A program made the position numbers and the translations under genes. The notes under the pieces are model-generated. The model saw nothing but the letters and a program-made list of their open reading frames with translations, had not been told where the DNA came from and did no database searches. From Geminicoccaceae bacterium (GTDB lineage Bacteria > Pseudomonadota > Alphaproteobacteria > Geminicoccales > Geminicoccaceae), in assembly GCA_025999455.1 (NCBI GenBank), contig AP024683.1, positions 1,619,501-1,683,500 on the forward strand: a stretch of 64,000 bases of DNA, read 5' to 3'. This document shows, piece after piece, positions 38,703 to 46,330 of this stretch (its first letter is position 1; each line of letters starts with the position of its first letter).

Positions 38703-39014
38703 ATGCAGACCCACAAGCGCAAGCGGCTCGAGATCGTGGTCGAGAAGCGCCGCGCACCGGCGGTGCTCGAGTTGTTGGACCGCGAGCCCGGGATCACGGG
38801 CTGGACGATGTTGCCCTGCATCGGCGGTCGCGGGCACACCGGGACACGTTTGCCGGAGGGTGCGACCGACGCGCTCGACACGGTCCTGATCCTGGTCGTG
38901 ACGAGCGAGGAGGTCGCGCACCGGACGATGGCGGCCGTGCTCGAGCTCCTCGAGGAGTTCGTGGGTGTCGTGCTCATGGGCGACGTCGAGGTCGCCCGCC
39001 CGGCTCATTTCTGA
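38703..39014 (+). CDS. sbtB: SbtB-like PII-family signalling protein
   Basis: This 103-residue protein has a ferredoxin-like PII fold: KRLEIVVEKRRAPAVLELLD, GITGWTMLPCIGGRGHTG and LDTVLILVVTSEEVAHRTM. SbtB binds adenyl nucleotides, including cAMP, and controls SbtA in cyanobacteria. The short loop in place of the long GlnB T-loop and the missing uridylylation tyrosine fit SbtB rather than GlnB/GlnK. GGGGAGG upstream gives a strong ribosome site. Its last 10 bases overlap the convergent DUF4344 gene. Confidence 0.82.
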   Translation: MQTHKRKRLEIVVEKRRAPAVLELLDREPGITGWTMLPCIGGRGHTGTRLPEGATDALDTVLILVVTSEEVAHRTMAAVLELLEEFVGVVLMGDVEVARPAHF

Positions 39015-39886
39015 GCCGGTTCGACCTCGGGCACGGCCTCGTCGCGGGCGAGCCGGTCGAAGGCCTGGACGAGCTCCCAGCAGATCACGATGCGCCGCTC
39101 GGCCGGCAGCCAACGGGCGTTCTCTTCCCCGCAGCTCGTCAAGCGCACCGTGAGGGTCCGCGGCAGGACGAAGGTCGAGACGATCTCGGCCGCCGCCGCC
39201 TCGAGCACGCCCGACTCGCGCAGCCGCTCGGCGAGCGGCCGGAAGGCCGGGACGTCGTCGTAGACGATCCGGATCGTGCCGCCGCGGGCGCGCCGTCGCT
39301 TGCCGCGGGCGTGCGGCTCCAGGAGCTGGGTCCAGCTCGCGAGCACGCGATCGTATTCCTCCACGCAGCGCTCGACGTCGGCGGGCTCGAAGCCGAGCTC
39401 CTCGCCGAGATCGGCGAAGGCGGTCGGATCGCTGCCCACGAGCAGGCAAGCGAGCCGGGCGAAGCGCTGCTCGTCGACCCCGTGCATCACCCAATAGACC
39501 GGCTCCTCGGGCTCGCCGCGACGATCGGCGGCCATCGCCCAGCCGTCGGCCGCGGCGCGCACGAGCTCGTCGCGCTGGGGGTCCGGCTCGGTCGGCAAGA
39601 GCAACAGAAGGGCGAGCTCGTCGACCGCTTCGAAGGCGAGGCCGGGCGGGTCGAGGTCGAGCTCGGCGATCAGCGCGCGGGCGAGCTCGGTCGTGAGAGT
39701 GGCGAGCGTGTTGCCGAGGACAAAGATCTCGACCGCCACCTCGTCGTCCTCCGCGGTCTCGATCTCGGGGGCTTCGAGGGCCACCGGTGGCTCGACGGCG
39801 ACCGCCGCCGTCCCGCGCGGCAGTGCCGCCCAGACGAGCACGAAAAGGAACACCGTCCGAACGAGGGTGGTCGAAGGCGCGATCAT
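39005..39886 (-). CDS. DUF4344-like protein with a degenerate metallopeptidase motif
   Basis: This exported protein of about 293 residues resembles the DUF4344 putative metallopeptidases. A signal-like N-terminus (VRTVFLFVLVWAALPRGTAA) is followed by an acidic linker. IFVLGNTLATLTTELARALIAEL (53-75) aligns with the family's HExxH helix, but the two histidines are replaced by Thr66 and Arg70 while Glu67 remains. The C-terminal CGEENARWLPAERRIVICWEL is also a family signature. A zinc peptidase would need those histidines, so it is probably a pseudoenzyme. It lies 52 bp downstream of the flippase-like gene on the same strand. Confidence 0.7.
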   Translation of the reverse strand: MIAPSTTLVRTVFLFVLVWAALPRGTAAVAVEPPVALEAPEIETAEDDEVAVEIFVLGNTLATLTTELARALIAELDLDPPGLAFEAVDELALLLLLPTEPDPQRDELVRAAADGWAMAADRRGEPEEPVYWVMHGVDEQRFARLACLLVGSDPTAFADLGEELGFEPADVERCVEEYDRVLASWTQLLEPHARGKRRRARGGTIRIVYDDVPAFRPLAERLRESGVLEAAAAEIVSTFVLPRTLTVRLTSCGEENARWLPAERRIVICWELVQAFDRLARDEAVPEVEPAQK

Positions 39887-39938
39887 CGCTACCGGCTCGG
39901 CCGGACGCACGGGCGGTTCACCCGGGTCCCGGCGTCGC

Positions 39939-41207
39939 CTATGTGGCGATCGCCGGGCAGCCGGCAACGGGCTTTCGCTGCACCGCGGCGAAGATCCGTC
40001 GCGTGGCGCGCGCGAGCACCAACAGGCGCGCGACCTCGGCGAGGCTGCGGGCGAGCGCGCAGCCGATCGTCGAGCCGGCGGCGAGGGCGGGGGCGAGCGC
40101 CGCGGCGAAGACGAGCGCCATGGCGAGGTTGCCCGCGAGCAGCGGACGCTGGCCGCGCGCCGCGGCCAAGGCGCCTTGGAGCACCGCGCTCGGATGTTGG
40201 AGGACGAGCCAGGGAAGGAGCGCGAGGAAAACGGGCACGGTCTCCGCGAACGCCGGGCCGAACAGCAGCGGAACGAGGACCGGACCGAGGAGCGCACCCG
40301 CGAGCGCCAGAGCGAGGCCGAGGCCGGTCCCGGTCGCGAGCTGGCGGGCGAGCTCCGCGCGGGCGGCGCGCGGATCGGCCCGTAGCGCCCCGGTCCGGGC
40401 GAGGGCCGCCTGGTTCGCGGCATTCGCGAGCACGAGCCCGGCCACGACGAGCGAGGTCGCGAGGTAATAGGCCCCGGCCCGCTCGGCGCCGAGCAGCAGG
40501 CCCACGAGGAAAAGGTCGGCTGCGAGGAGACCCTGGTTCGAGAGCGTGACGAGGGCGAGCGGCAGGCCGAGCCGGAGCATGCGCGAGGCCGAGAGGGGTG
40601 GGGCCCCGGCCGCGGGTGGGGGTCCCGCCGCCTTCAAGAGCGGCCAGGAGGTGAGTGCGGCGAGCGCCCAAGCGAGGGCGAAGAGGGCGGCGAGCCGGTC
40701 GAGGCCGAGCGGGCTGCCGGCGGCTACGAGCAACAGACAAAAGGCGGCCGGGCGGACGAGCAGGAGGGCTCCCGCGAGCACCGGCCGATCGTCGACCAGC
40801 GCCAGCCAATCGAGCTGGAGCGCGATCGCGAAGAGGCTCGTGAGGACGAGCGCCAGGGCCGGCACGGTCTCGGGGGCGAGGACCGAGGCCCCCGCCAGGA
40901 GGAGCGTGCTCACGAGGCTCGCGAGCAGGAGGCGGGTGCCGAGATAGACCGGCAGCAGCCGACGCGGGCCGCCGGCGGTCGTCGCCCCTTCGGCCGTGAC
41001 GACCGAGCGCAGGCCGCATTCGGCCAGGTGCAGCGCCCAGCCCTGCACGGCGAGCAGCATCGACCACTGGCCGAGCACGGCGGGCCCGGCGGCGGGGGCG
41101 AGCTGGAGCGTGGCCAGAAAGCCGAGAGCGGCGGCGAGTGCGCGCGCGCCGCCCAGGGCCGCGAGGCGGAGGAGCCCGCGGCGGGCTTCGGCCGTCGTCG
41201 CGCTCAC
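39939..41207 (-). CDS. Wzx/polysaccharide flippase-like integral membrane protein
   Basis: This 422-residue protein has roughly 12 hydrophobic segments and the loose MOP/Wzx-like organisation of O-antigen or exopolysaccharide flippases. No strong sequence motif is visible. The assignment rests on topology, a length near 420 residues, and its position at the end of a glycosyltransferase operon. The GTG start overlaps the preceding glycosyltransferase stop (GTGA at 41204-41207). It may translocate the lipid-linked repeat unit; a polymerase (Wzy) is not seen in the window. Confidence 0.72.
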   Translation of the reverse strand: MSATTAEARRGLLRLAALGGARALAAALGFLATLQLAPAAGPAVLGQWSMLLAVQGWALHLAECGLRSVVTAEGATTAGGPRRLLPVYLGTRLLLASLVSTLLLAGASVLAPETVPALALVLTSLFAIALQLDWLALVDDRPVLAGALLLVRPAAFCLLLVAAGSPLGLDRLAALFALAWALAALTSWPLLKAAGPPPAAGAPPLSASRMLRLGLPLALVTLSNQGLLAADLFLVGLLLGAERAGAYYLATSLVVAGLVLANAANQAALARTGALRADPRAARAELARQLATGTGLGLALALAGALLGPVLVPLLFGPAFAETVPVFLALLPWLVLQHPSAVLQGALAAARGQRPLLAGNLAMALVFAAALAPALAAGSTIGCALARSLAEVARLLVLARATRRIFAAVQRKPVAGCPAIAT

Positions 41208-42313
41208 CCCGAGGCGAGCCGACGGTAGAGGCCCAAGAGCCGGTCCATGATCGCGGTCTCGTCGAGGGCGGCCGGGTCGGGGCAGCGGTAGCGGCCGCTC
41301 GCCACGAGGGCGCTCGCGCGACGGACGCCGTCGGCGAGCTGTTCGACCTCGGCCGGCCGGACGAAGCCCGTGACCCCTTCCTCGAGCCAGTCGGCGACGT
41401 CGCCCACGTCCGTCGTCACGACCGGCCGGCAGGCGCGGAGCGCCTCTTTGACGACGGTCGGCGAGGCCTCGTAGCGGCTCGTGACGAGCAGGATCCCGTG
41501 CTCGGCCAGAAGCTGCGGGACCCGGTCGTGTGGCTGGCGGCCGAGCCAGCGGATCCGCTCGCGGGCCGGGCTCGTGGCGATCCGCCGGACGAGCTGGCGG
41601 GCGTCCTCGCCGTCGCCGGCGATCGTGAGGGTGTAGTCGCCACCCTCGGCGACGAGACGCTCCAGGACCGAGACGGCGAGCGGCACGTTCTTCTGGTGGC
41701 TGATCCGGCCGAGGAAGAGGAGGCGGCCCGCGAGCTCGGGCGGCGGCGGGCCGACCGGTGCGGCGGCGAAGAGGCGCGCATCGAAGCCCGCCGGGATCAC
41801 GGTCGCGCGCGCGAAGGGGCCGGGCTCGACCGCCCGCGCGAGCTCGCGGCGGTCGCGGTCGCTCACGCAGACGATCGCATCGGCCCGCCGCACGACCCGC
41901 CGCTCGAAGAGCAGCATGAGCGCGCGCAGAGGCCGCGCGAGCCGGCCGAGCTTGCCCTCGAGCACCCTTCCCGTGACGTTGTGGTAGCTCACGACCACCC
42001 GGCCGCGGCGCGGTGCGAGCAGAAGCTTGGGCCAGGCCGCGTAATTGCGGTGGAAATGGAGCACGTCGCCGGGCTCGATCACGTGGCGGTTTCGCCAGAA
42101 CCAGACCCAGAGGCGGAGCCAGAAGCGCAAGAAATTCGAGCCCTCGGAAATGTAGACGACGCGCGGGTCGGCGCGTTCGCGCTGCAGCCGGCAGCCCACG
42201 AGCCGGAAGGGCTCGCCCGAACGGTCGAGAGCGCGAAAGAGGCCGCGGAAATGCTCCGCGCCACCACCCAGGTCCTGGGCGAGCGGGTCGTTGTTGTAGA
42301 AGACGTAGATCAC
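41204..42313 (-). CDS. Glycosyltransferase family 4
   Basis: This 369-residue GT-B glycosyltransferase has an N-terminal acceptor domain (FYNNDPLAQDLGGGAEHF, LHFHRNYAAW). Its C-terminal GT4 domain contains RLLFLGRISHQKNVPLAV and the E-x7-E region SRYEASPTVVKEALRACRPVV, where the sugar nucleotide binds. GTG start overlapping the upstream fusion gene's stop by 4 bp. It probably adds one sugar to the lipid-linked surface polysaccharide; donor and acceptor are unknown. Confidence 0.88.
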   Translation of the reverse strand: MIYVFYNNDPLAQDLGGGAEHFRGLFRALDRSGEPFRLVGCRLQRERADPRVVYISEGSNFLRFWLRLWVWFWRNRHVIEPGDVLHFHRNYAAWPKLLLAPRRGRVVVSYHNVTGRVLEGKLGRLARPLRALMLLFERRVVRRADAIVCVSDRDRRELARAVEPGPFARATVIPAGFDARLFAAAPVGPPPPELAGRLLFLGRISHQKNVPLAVSVLERLVAEGGDYTLTIAGDGEDARQLVRRIATSPARERIRWLGRQPHDRVPQLLAEHGILLVTSRYEASPTVVKEALRACRPVVTTDVGDVADWLEEGVTGFVRPAEVEQLADGVRRASALVASGRYRCPDPAALDETAIMDRLLGLYRRLASG

Positions 42314-44133
42314 GGCGTCCCCGAAAGTTCGGCGCGGCCGCTCGCCACGGCCTCGAGCACGGCTTCGACGGTCGCCTCGATCGGGCCGTCGTTCTCCACG
42401 ATCGGCAGGCCGAATCGGTCGGCGAGGCGGCGGTAGAGGGCGCGGCGGCGGGCGAAGTTGCGGTCGGCCAGGGCATCCGGCCGGCTCGCGGCGACCAGGG
42501 CCGGGCTGCGCTCGAGCACGATCGCCGCCGCCGGCCGCGGCAGGAGGGCCAGGATCCGGGGGCCCAGCCGGTCGAAGACGAGCTCGTCGAGCCCCGTGTC
42601 GACGGCGAGGTCGACGAGCGTGTCGAGCGGGCAGCGGTCGGCCAGGATCGGACCCGGCCCGCGGAACCGGACGAGCGTGTCGAGGGCGAGATCGACGGCT
42701 TGGAGGGCGAGGAAGGGGCGCGCCCAGAGCGTGCCGCGGAACTCGTGGTAGCCGATCGTGAAGCCGGGATGGCGTTCCTTGCGATTGTGGCCGGTCACCC
42801 GCGCGGCCGCCAGGAGCGGCTTCGAGAGATAGTTGCGGAACCGGCTCCAGAGGTGGCGCGTCGCGATCCCCTCGACGGCGAGACGAGCGCGCAGCCGGTC
42901 GAGCAGGAAGGTCTTGCCGGCCCCGTCGACGCCGCAGATCGCGAGGAGTCGGAGCCGGGCGAGGGGATGGGAGGGGGCGAGGAGCGGTTCGACCGCGCGC
43001 TCCCAGTTCGTCCAGCCGGCCGGATCGGGGGGCGGGCCGACCGGCCGGCGCAGCGCGTGCAGAAGCGCGTGCGGCAGATCCTCCGGGCGTGCGGCCACGA
43101 TCCCGCCGAGGGCCGCGGCGTACTCGCTCACCCCCGGGGCGTCGAGGACGACGACCGGGCGACCGGTGAGCGCCGCCTCGACGACCACGAGCGGGACCTC
43201 GGAGACCGGTGCGCGGAAGGGCAGGAGGAAGGCGTGGCAGCGGGCGAGGCGAGCGCGCAGCTCGTCGGGGGCGAGCATCCGGGTGTCGAGCTCGATCCGC
43301 TCGCGCTCGGGGCTCGCGGCGATCCGGCGCTCGAGCCAGGCGAGGGCCCGCGGCCCGCCGTCGGGGCGGATCAGGAGCTCGAGCCGGAGCTCGACGCCGA
43401 GCGCACGGACCCGCTCGAAGGCCTCGATCGCGAGATCGACGCCGCGCAGCGCCAGCGCCGGGCCGAGATAGGTCACCCGCGGCGGGCCCGAGGGAGGCGG
43501 CAGGCCCGTGCAGAGCGCGGCCTCGACCTGCGGCCTCAGGAGCCGGCCGGCGGGCAGGCCGAGGGCGCCGTAGCGCTTCCGTGCCGCCTCGCTCAGATAG
43601 AGGAGGTCGTCGACACCGGATCGGGCGAAGCCGCGGCGCAAGAGGAAGCCCGGCAGGAGCGCGTTGACGAGCGGGAGGAGCGCCACTTCGCGTTCGCGCC
43701 ACAATCCGCCGAGCCCGACCGACAGGAGCTCACGCGGCCGGGCGCGGGGGCTCGCGAGCAGGATCGTCAGGGGTGCGGCGAGCCCGAGCCGGCGCATCCG
43801 GGCGAGGCCGAGCGCACCGCTCACGAGGAAGATCCGCTCGAACCGGCCGGCGGTCAGGACGGCCCGGAGCGCCTCACTCGCGCGGCCGCGCTCCAGAAGG
43901 CGCGGCACGGTGACGACCTCGAGACCCGGCTCGCGAGGCGGGTCGCGGGCGTCGGTCACGAGCGTCACCCGGGCACCCCGTGCGGCGAGGCCGCGGGCGG
44001 CACCCAGCGCCACGTGCCAAGGCTGGCGACGGACCCGGTCGCGCTCGAGACCGAAGCAGACGATCGCGAAGCGGCGCTCGGGTACCGCGGCGGCTGCCGG
44101 CTCGGCGCGCGGGCGGGCAAGCGCGGCGCTCAT
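42310..44133 (-). CDS. Glycosyltransferase fused to thymidylate-kinase-like P-loop domain
   Basis: This 607-residue two-domain protein begins with a GT4-type glycosyltransferase (FAIVCFGLERDRVRRQPWHVA near the N-terminus, then ALRGVDLAIEAFERVRALG, and PVSEVPLVVVEAALTGRPVVV at the sugar-nucleotide site). From about residue 395 a P-loop kinase follows, with Walker A ICGVDGAGKTFLLDRL (GVDGAGKT at 401-408), ILADRCPLDTLVD in the DRY-motif position and an AAIVLERSPALVAASRPDAL lid-like segment, as in dTMP kinases. The kinase may phosphorylate a small or sugar substrate; that is unknown. It overlaps both neighbours by 4 bp. Confidence 0.82.
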   Translation of the reverse strand: MSAALARPRAEPAAAAVPERRFAIVCFGLERDRVRRQPWHVALGAARGLAARGARVTLVTDARDPPREPGLEVVTVPRLLERGRASEALRAVLTAGRFERIFLVSGALGLARMRRLGLAAPLTILLASPRARPRELLSVGLGGLWREREVALLPLVNALLPGFLLRRGFARSGVDDLLYLSEAARKRYGALGLPAGRLLRPQVEAALCTGLPPPSGPPRVTYLGPALALRGVDLAIEAFERVRALGVELRLELLIRPDGGPRALAWLERRIAASPERERIELDTRMLAPDELRARLARCHAFLLPFRAPVSEVPLVVVEAALTGRPVVVLDAPGVSEYAAALGGIVAARPEDLPHALLHALRRPVGPPPDPAGWTNWERAVEPLLAPSHPLARLRLLAICGVDGAGKTFLLDRLRARLAVEGIATRHLWSRFRNYLSKPLLAAARVTGHNRKERHPGFTIGYHEFRGTLWARPFLALQAVDLALDTLVRFRGPGPILADRCPLDTLVDLAVDTGLDELVFDRLGPRILALLPRPAAAIVLERSPALVAASRPDALADRNFARRRALYRRLADRFGLPIVENDGPIEATVEAVLEAVASGRAELSGTP

Positions 44134-45260
44134 GCCGCCCGCTCCGCGCGCTCGCGGTAGACCGCGGCGAGCTCGGCCGCGATCCGCCCCCAATCGAACC
44201 GGGCGCGCACGAGGGCCTGGGCGCGACGGGCCCGCGCCGCCGCGGCTTCGGGATCGGCGAGCACGGCTTCGAGACCGGCTGCAAGCGCTTCGGGCGTGCG
44301 CTCGACGACGAGGAGCGGCGGGTCCTCGCCGAACTCGGCGACGAGGCCCGTGCGGGTCGAGACGAGAGGCGTGCCGGCCGCCATCGCCTCGAGCAGGGTC
44401 AAAGGTCCGCTCTCGTAATCGGCCGGGTTGACCGCGACCGCGGCGCGGGCGAGGCGGGCGCGCACGCCCTCGCGGTCGAGGAAACCCGCGAGCTCGAGCC
44501 GATCGGCGATGCCGAGGCCGCGGGCGCGGACGAGGAGCTCGCGCTTCAAGGGGCCCTCGCCCACGAGCACGAGGCGGCGGGCCAACCCTTCGGGCAGCCG
44601 GGCGAAGGCCTCGAGCAAGCGGTGCAGGCCTTTGCGCCAGCTCAATCGACCCACGAAGAGGACCTCGCGCTCGCGCGGGACCGCCGGGGTGGCCGCGAAG
44701 AAGTCGGCATCCACACCGTTCGTGAGGACGAGCGGGGTGCGGCCGCGCAGGCGGTAGAGGGCGGCGAGCTCGTCGCGCACGCCCGTCGAGACGGTGATCA
44801 CGCGGTCCGCGCGGTCGAGCCAGCGCTGTTCGCAGAGGCTGCTGAAGAGCTTGGCGTAGGCTTTGAGGGCGAAGGGCTCGAGGCCGCGTTCGGGGATCGC
44901 CGCGCTGTCGGCGAGCATCGGGCTGTGGACCGTCACGACGACCGGCAAGCGGGTGCGCAGCGGCGGGACGAGCGGCAGGTGGACGTGCAGGAGCTCGACG
45001 CCCTCGCCGCCCCGGGCGAGCCAGCGCTCGAGGACGCGGCGGGCGCGGGCGTGGCAGAGGGGCGGCGGCCCGGACCAGGCAACGAGGCGGACCGGGATCC
45101 CGTCGAGCTCGCTCGGCCCGGGCGGGGTCGCGGGCGGCGCCCGGCCGATCAGGAGCGGCTCGACCCCGTGCGCCGGCAGGCGCCGGGCGAGCTCGACCAG
45201 GTGGCGACCGATTCCCTCACGCGGGGGGAGGAGATTGTTGGTGACGAGCGCCACGCGCAC
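44130..45260 (-). CDS. Glycosyltransferase family 4
   Basis: This 376-residue GT-B enzyme has an N-terminal MRVALVTNNLLPPREGIGRHL with the glycine loop of retaining GT4 enzymes, and a C-terminal LFVGRLSWRKGLHRLLEAF. The donor-site motif is NPADYESGPLTLLEAMAAGTP (E-x7-E type). GTG start 12 bp after the GT2 gene's stop; its own stop overlaps the next gene's ATG. Surface-polysaccharide assembly is inferred from the cluster. Confidence 0.88.
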   Translation of the reverse strand: MRVALVTNNLLPPREGIGRHLVELARRLPAHGVEPLLIGRAPPATPPGPSELDGIPVRLVAWSGPPPLCHARARRVLERWLARGGEGVELLHVHLPLVPPLRTRLPVVVTVHSPMLADSAAIPERGLEPFALKAYAKLFSSLCEQRWLDRADRVITVSTGVRDELAALYRLRGRTPLVLTNGVDADFFAATPAVPREREVLFVGRLSWRKGLHRLLEAFARLPEGLARRLVLVGEGPLKRELLVRARGLGIADRLELAGFLDREGVRARLARAAVAVNPADYESGPLTLLEAMAAGTPLVSTRTGLVAEFGEDPPLLVVERTPEALAAGLEAVLADPEAAAARARRAQALVRARFDWGRIAAELAAVYRERAERAA

Positions 45261-45272
45261 CGCGCGTCTCCC

Positions 45273-46241
45273 TCAACGGCCCGCGGCGGCGCGCACGAGG
45301 CTCGGCGCCTCCTCGCCCCAGAAGAAGTCCTGGCCGGAAAGACGCCGGGCGAAGCCCGCCGGCAGATGTGCGGCGAGCCGGCCCGTCCGGTACCCCAGGA
45401 GGCGGACCGCGGTGTCGAGCAGCGCCCAGGGGAGGAGGTGCGGTGCTTCGGCGAGCACGGCGCGGACGAGCCCGCGGGTGTAAGCGATTCCTCTCGCCTC
45501 GTCGGCGCCGCGGGCGAGCAGGAGGTGGCGCCAGGTCTCGCGCGTCCAGCCGATGTCGAACTGGCGGCGGAAGCTGTCGAGGAGGCGGGTCGGGTGGCTG
45601 TGCTCGACGACCGCCTCGGCCACGTAGGCGATCCGCCCGCCGGCCTCGAGCAGCTCGCAGACCGCGATCGTCTCCTCGCTCACGAGCGTGGGCTTGAAGC
45701 CGCCGATCCGGTCGAGCGCGTGGTTCGACCAGGCGGCACAGGCGTTCGAGCAGAAATGCACGGCACTGCCGAGCCGGGCGGCGTCGGCGGCGCTGCGGAT
45801 CTCGGAACGCTCGGGGTAGCAGAAGGCGCGGCCGAAGCGGGCCAGGATGTCGGCGTCGGCGGCCGCCACCTGGCGGGCATAGGCGACCTCGGCCCGGCCG
45901 TTCGCGATCGGCTCGACGAGCCGCTCCAGGAAGTCGGGCGAGCGGGCGAAGCAGTCGGGGGTGAGCATCACGACGATGTCGGTCGCGAGCTTGCGGCGCG
46001 CGGCTTCGCGGGTGAGCCCGTGGTTGAAGCTCCGGCGCGGGATCACCCAGGTCCGTGCCCCGAGCGCGCGGGCGAGCTCGACCGTGCCGTCGTTCGAGGA
46101 GGAGTTGACGACCAGCACCTCGGGGCGGAGCGGGGACGCCATGACCGGCGCCAGGCAGCGCTCCAGTATCGCGCGGGCCCGGTAGGTGATGACCACGACG
46201 CCCACCGACGGCGACCAACGGCGCGCGCTCGTCCCGCTCAC
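45273..46241 (-). CDS. Glycosyltransferase family 2 (rhamnosyltransferase-like)
   Basis: This 322-residue inverting GT-A enzyme has VGVVVITYRARAILERCL at its start, VLVVNSSSNDGTVELAR and FNHGLTREAARRKLATDIVVMLTPDC, a DxD-like acidic region. EETIAVCELLEAGGRIAYVAEAVVEHSHP fits rhamnosyltransferases. The frame is open to 46334, but GTG 46241 has GGGAGG six bases upstream and sits 12 residues before the fold, while upstream candidates TTG 46334 and ATG 46304 have no ribosome site. A candidate promoter at 46303-46330 would also exclude the upstream starts. Confidence 0.87.
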   Translation of the reverse strand: MSGTSARRWSPSVGVVVITYRARAILERCLAPVMASPLRPEVLVVNSSSNDGTVELARALGARTWVIPRRSFNHGLTREAARRKLATDIVVMLTPDCFARSPDFLERLVEPIANGRAEVAYARQVAAADADILARFGRAFCYPERSEIRSAADAARLGSAVHFCSNACAAWSNHALDRIGGFKPTLVSEETIAVCELLEAGGRIAYVAEAVVEHSHPTRLLDSFRRQFDIGWTRETWRHLLLARGADEARGIAYTRGLVRAVLAEAPHLLPWALLDTAVRLLGYRTGRLAAHLPAGFARRLSGQDFFWGEEAPSLVRAAAGR

Positions 46242-46302
46242 GGCCTGCCTCCCGCCCGTCGCCGGCGGACGGGCTTCCTCCGAGGTCGACGGTGCACCAT
46301 CC

Positions 46303-46330
46303 ATGGTAGGGACGATCGGCAAAAATTCAA
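46303..46330 (-). promoter_or_regulatory. Candidate sigma70-type promoter for the glycosyltransferase genes
   Basis: On the minus strand TTGAAT (46330-46325) and TACCAT (46308-46303) are separated by 16 bases, each matching four of six consensus positions. They lie in an AT-rich island that is unusual for this DNA. The -35 overlaps the reductase stop codon. A transcript from here would begin near 46296, upstream of the GTG at 46241. Confidence 0.35.
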
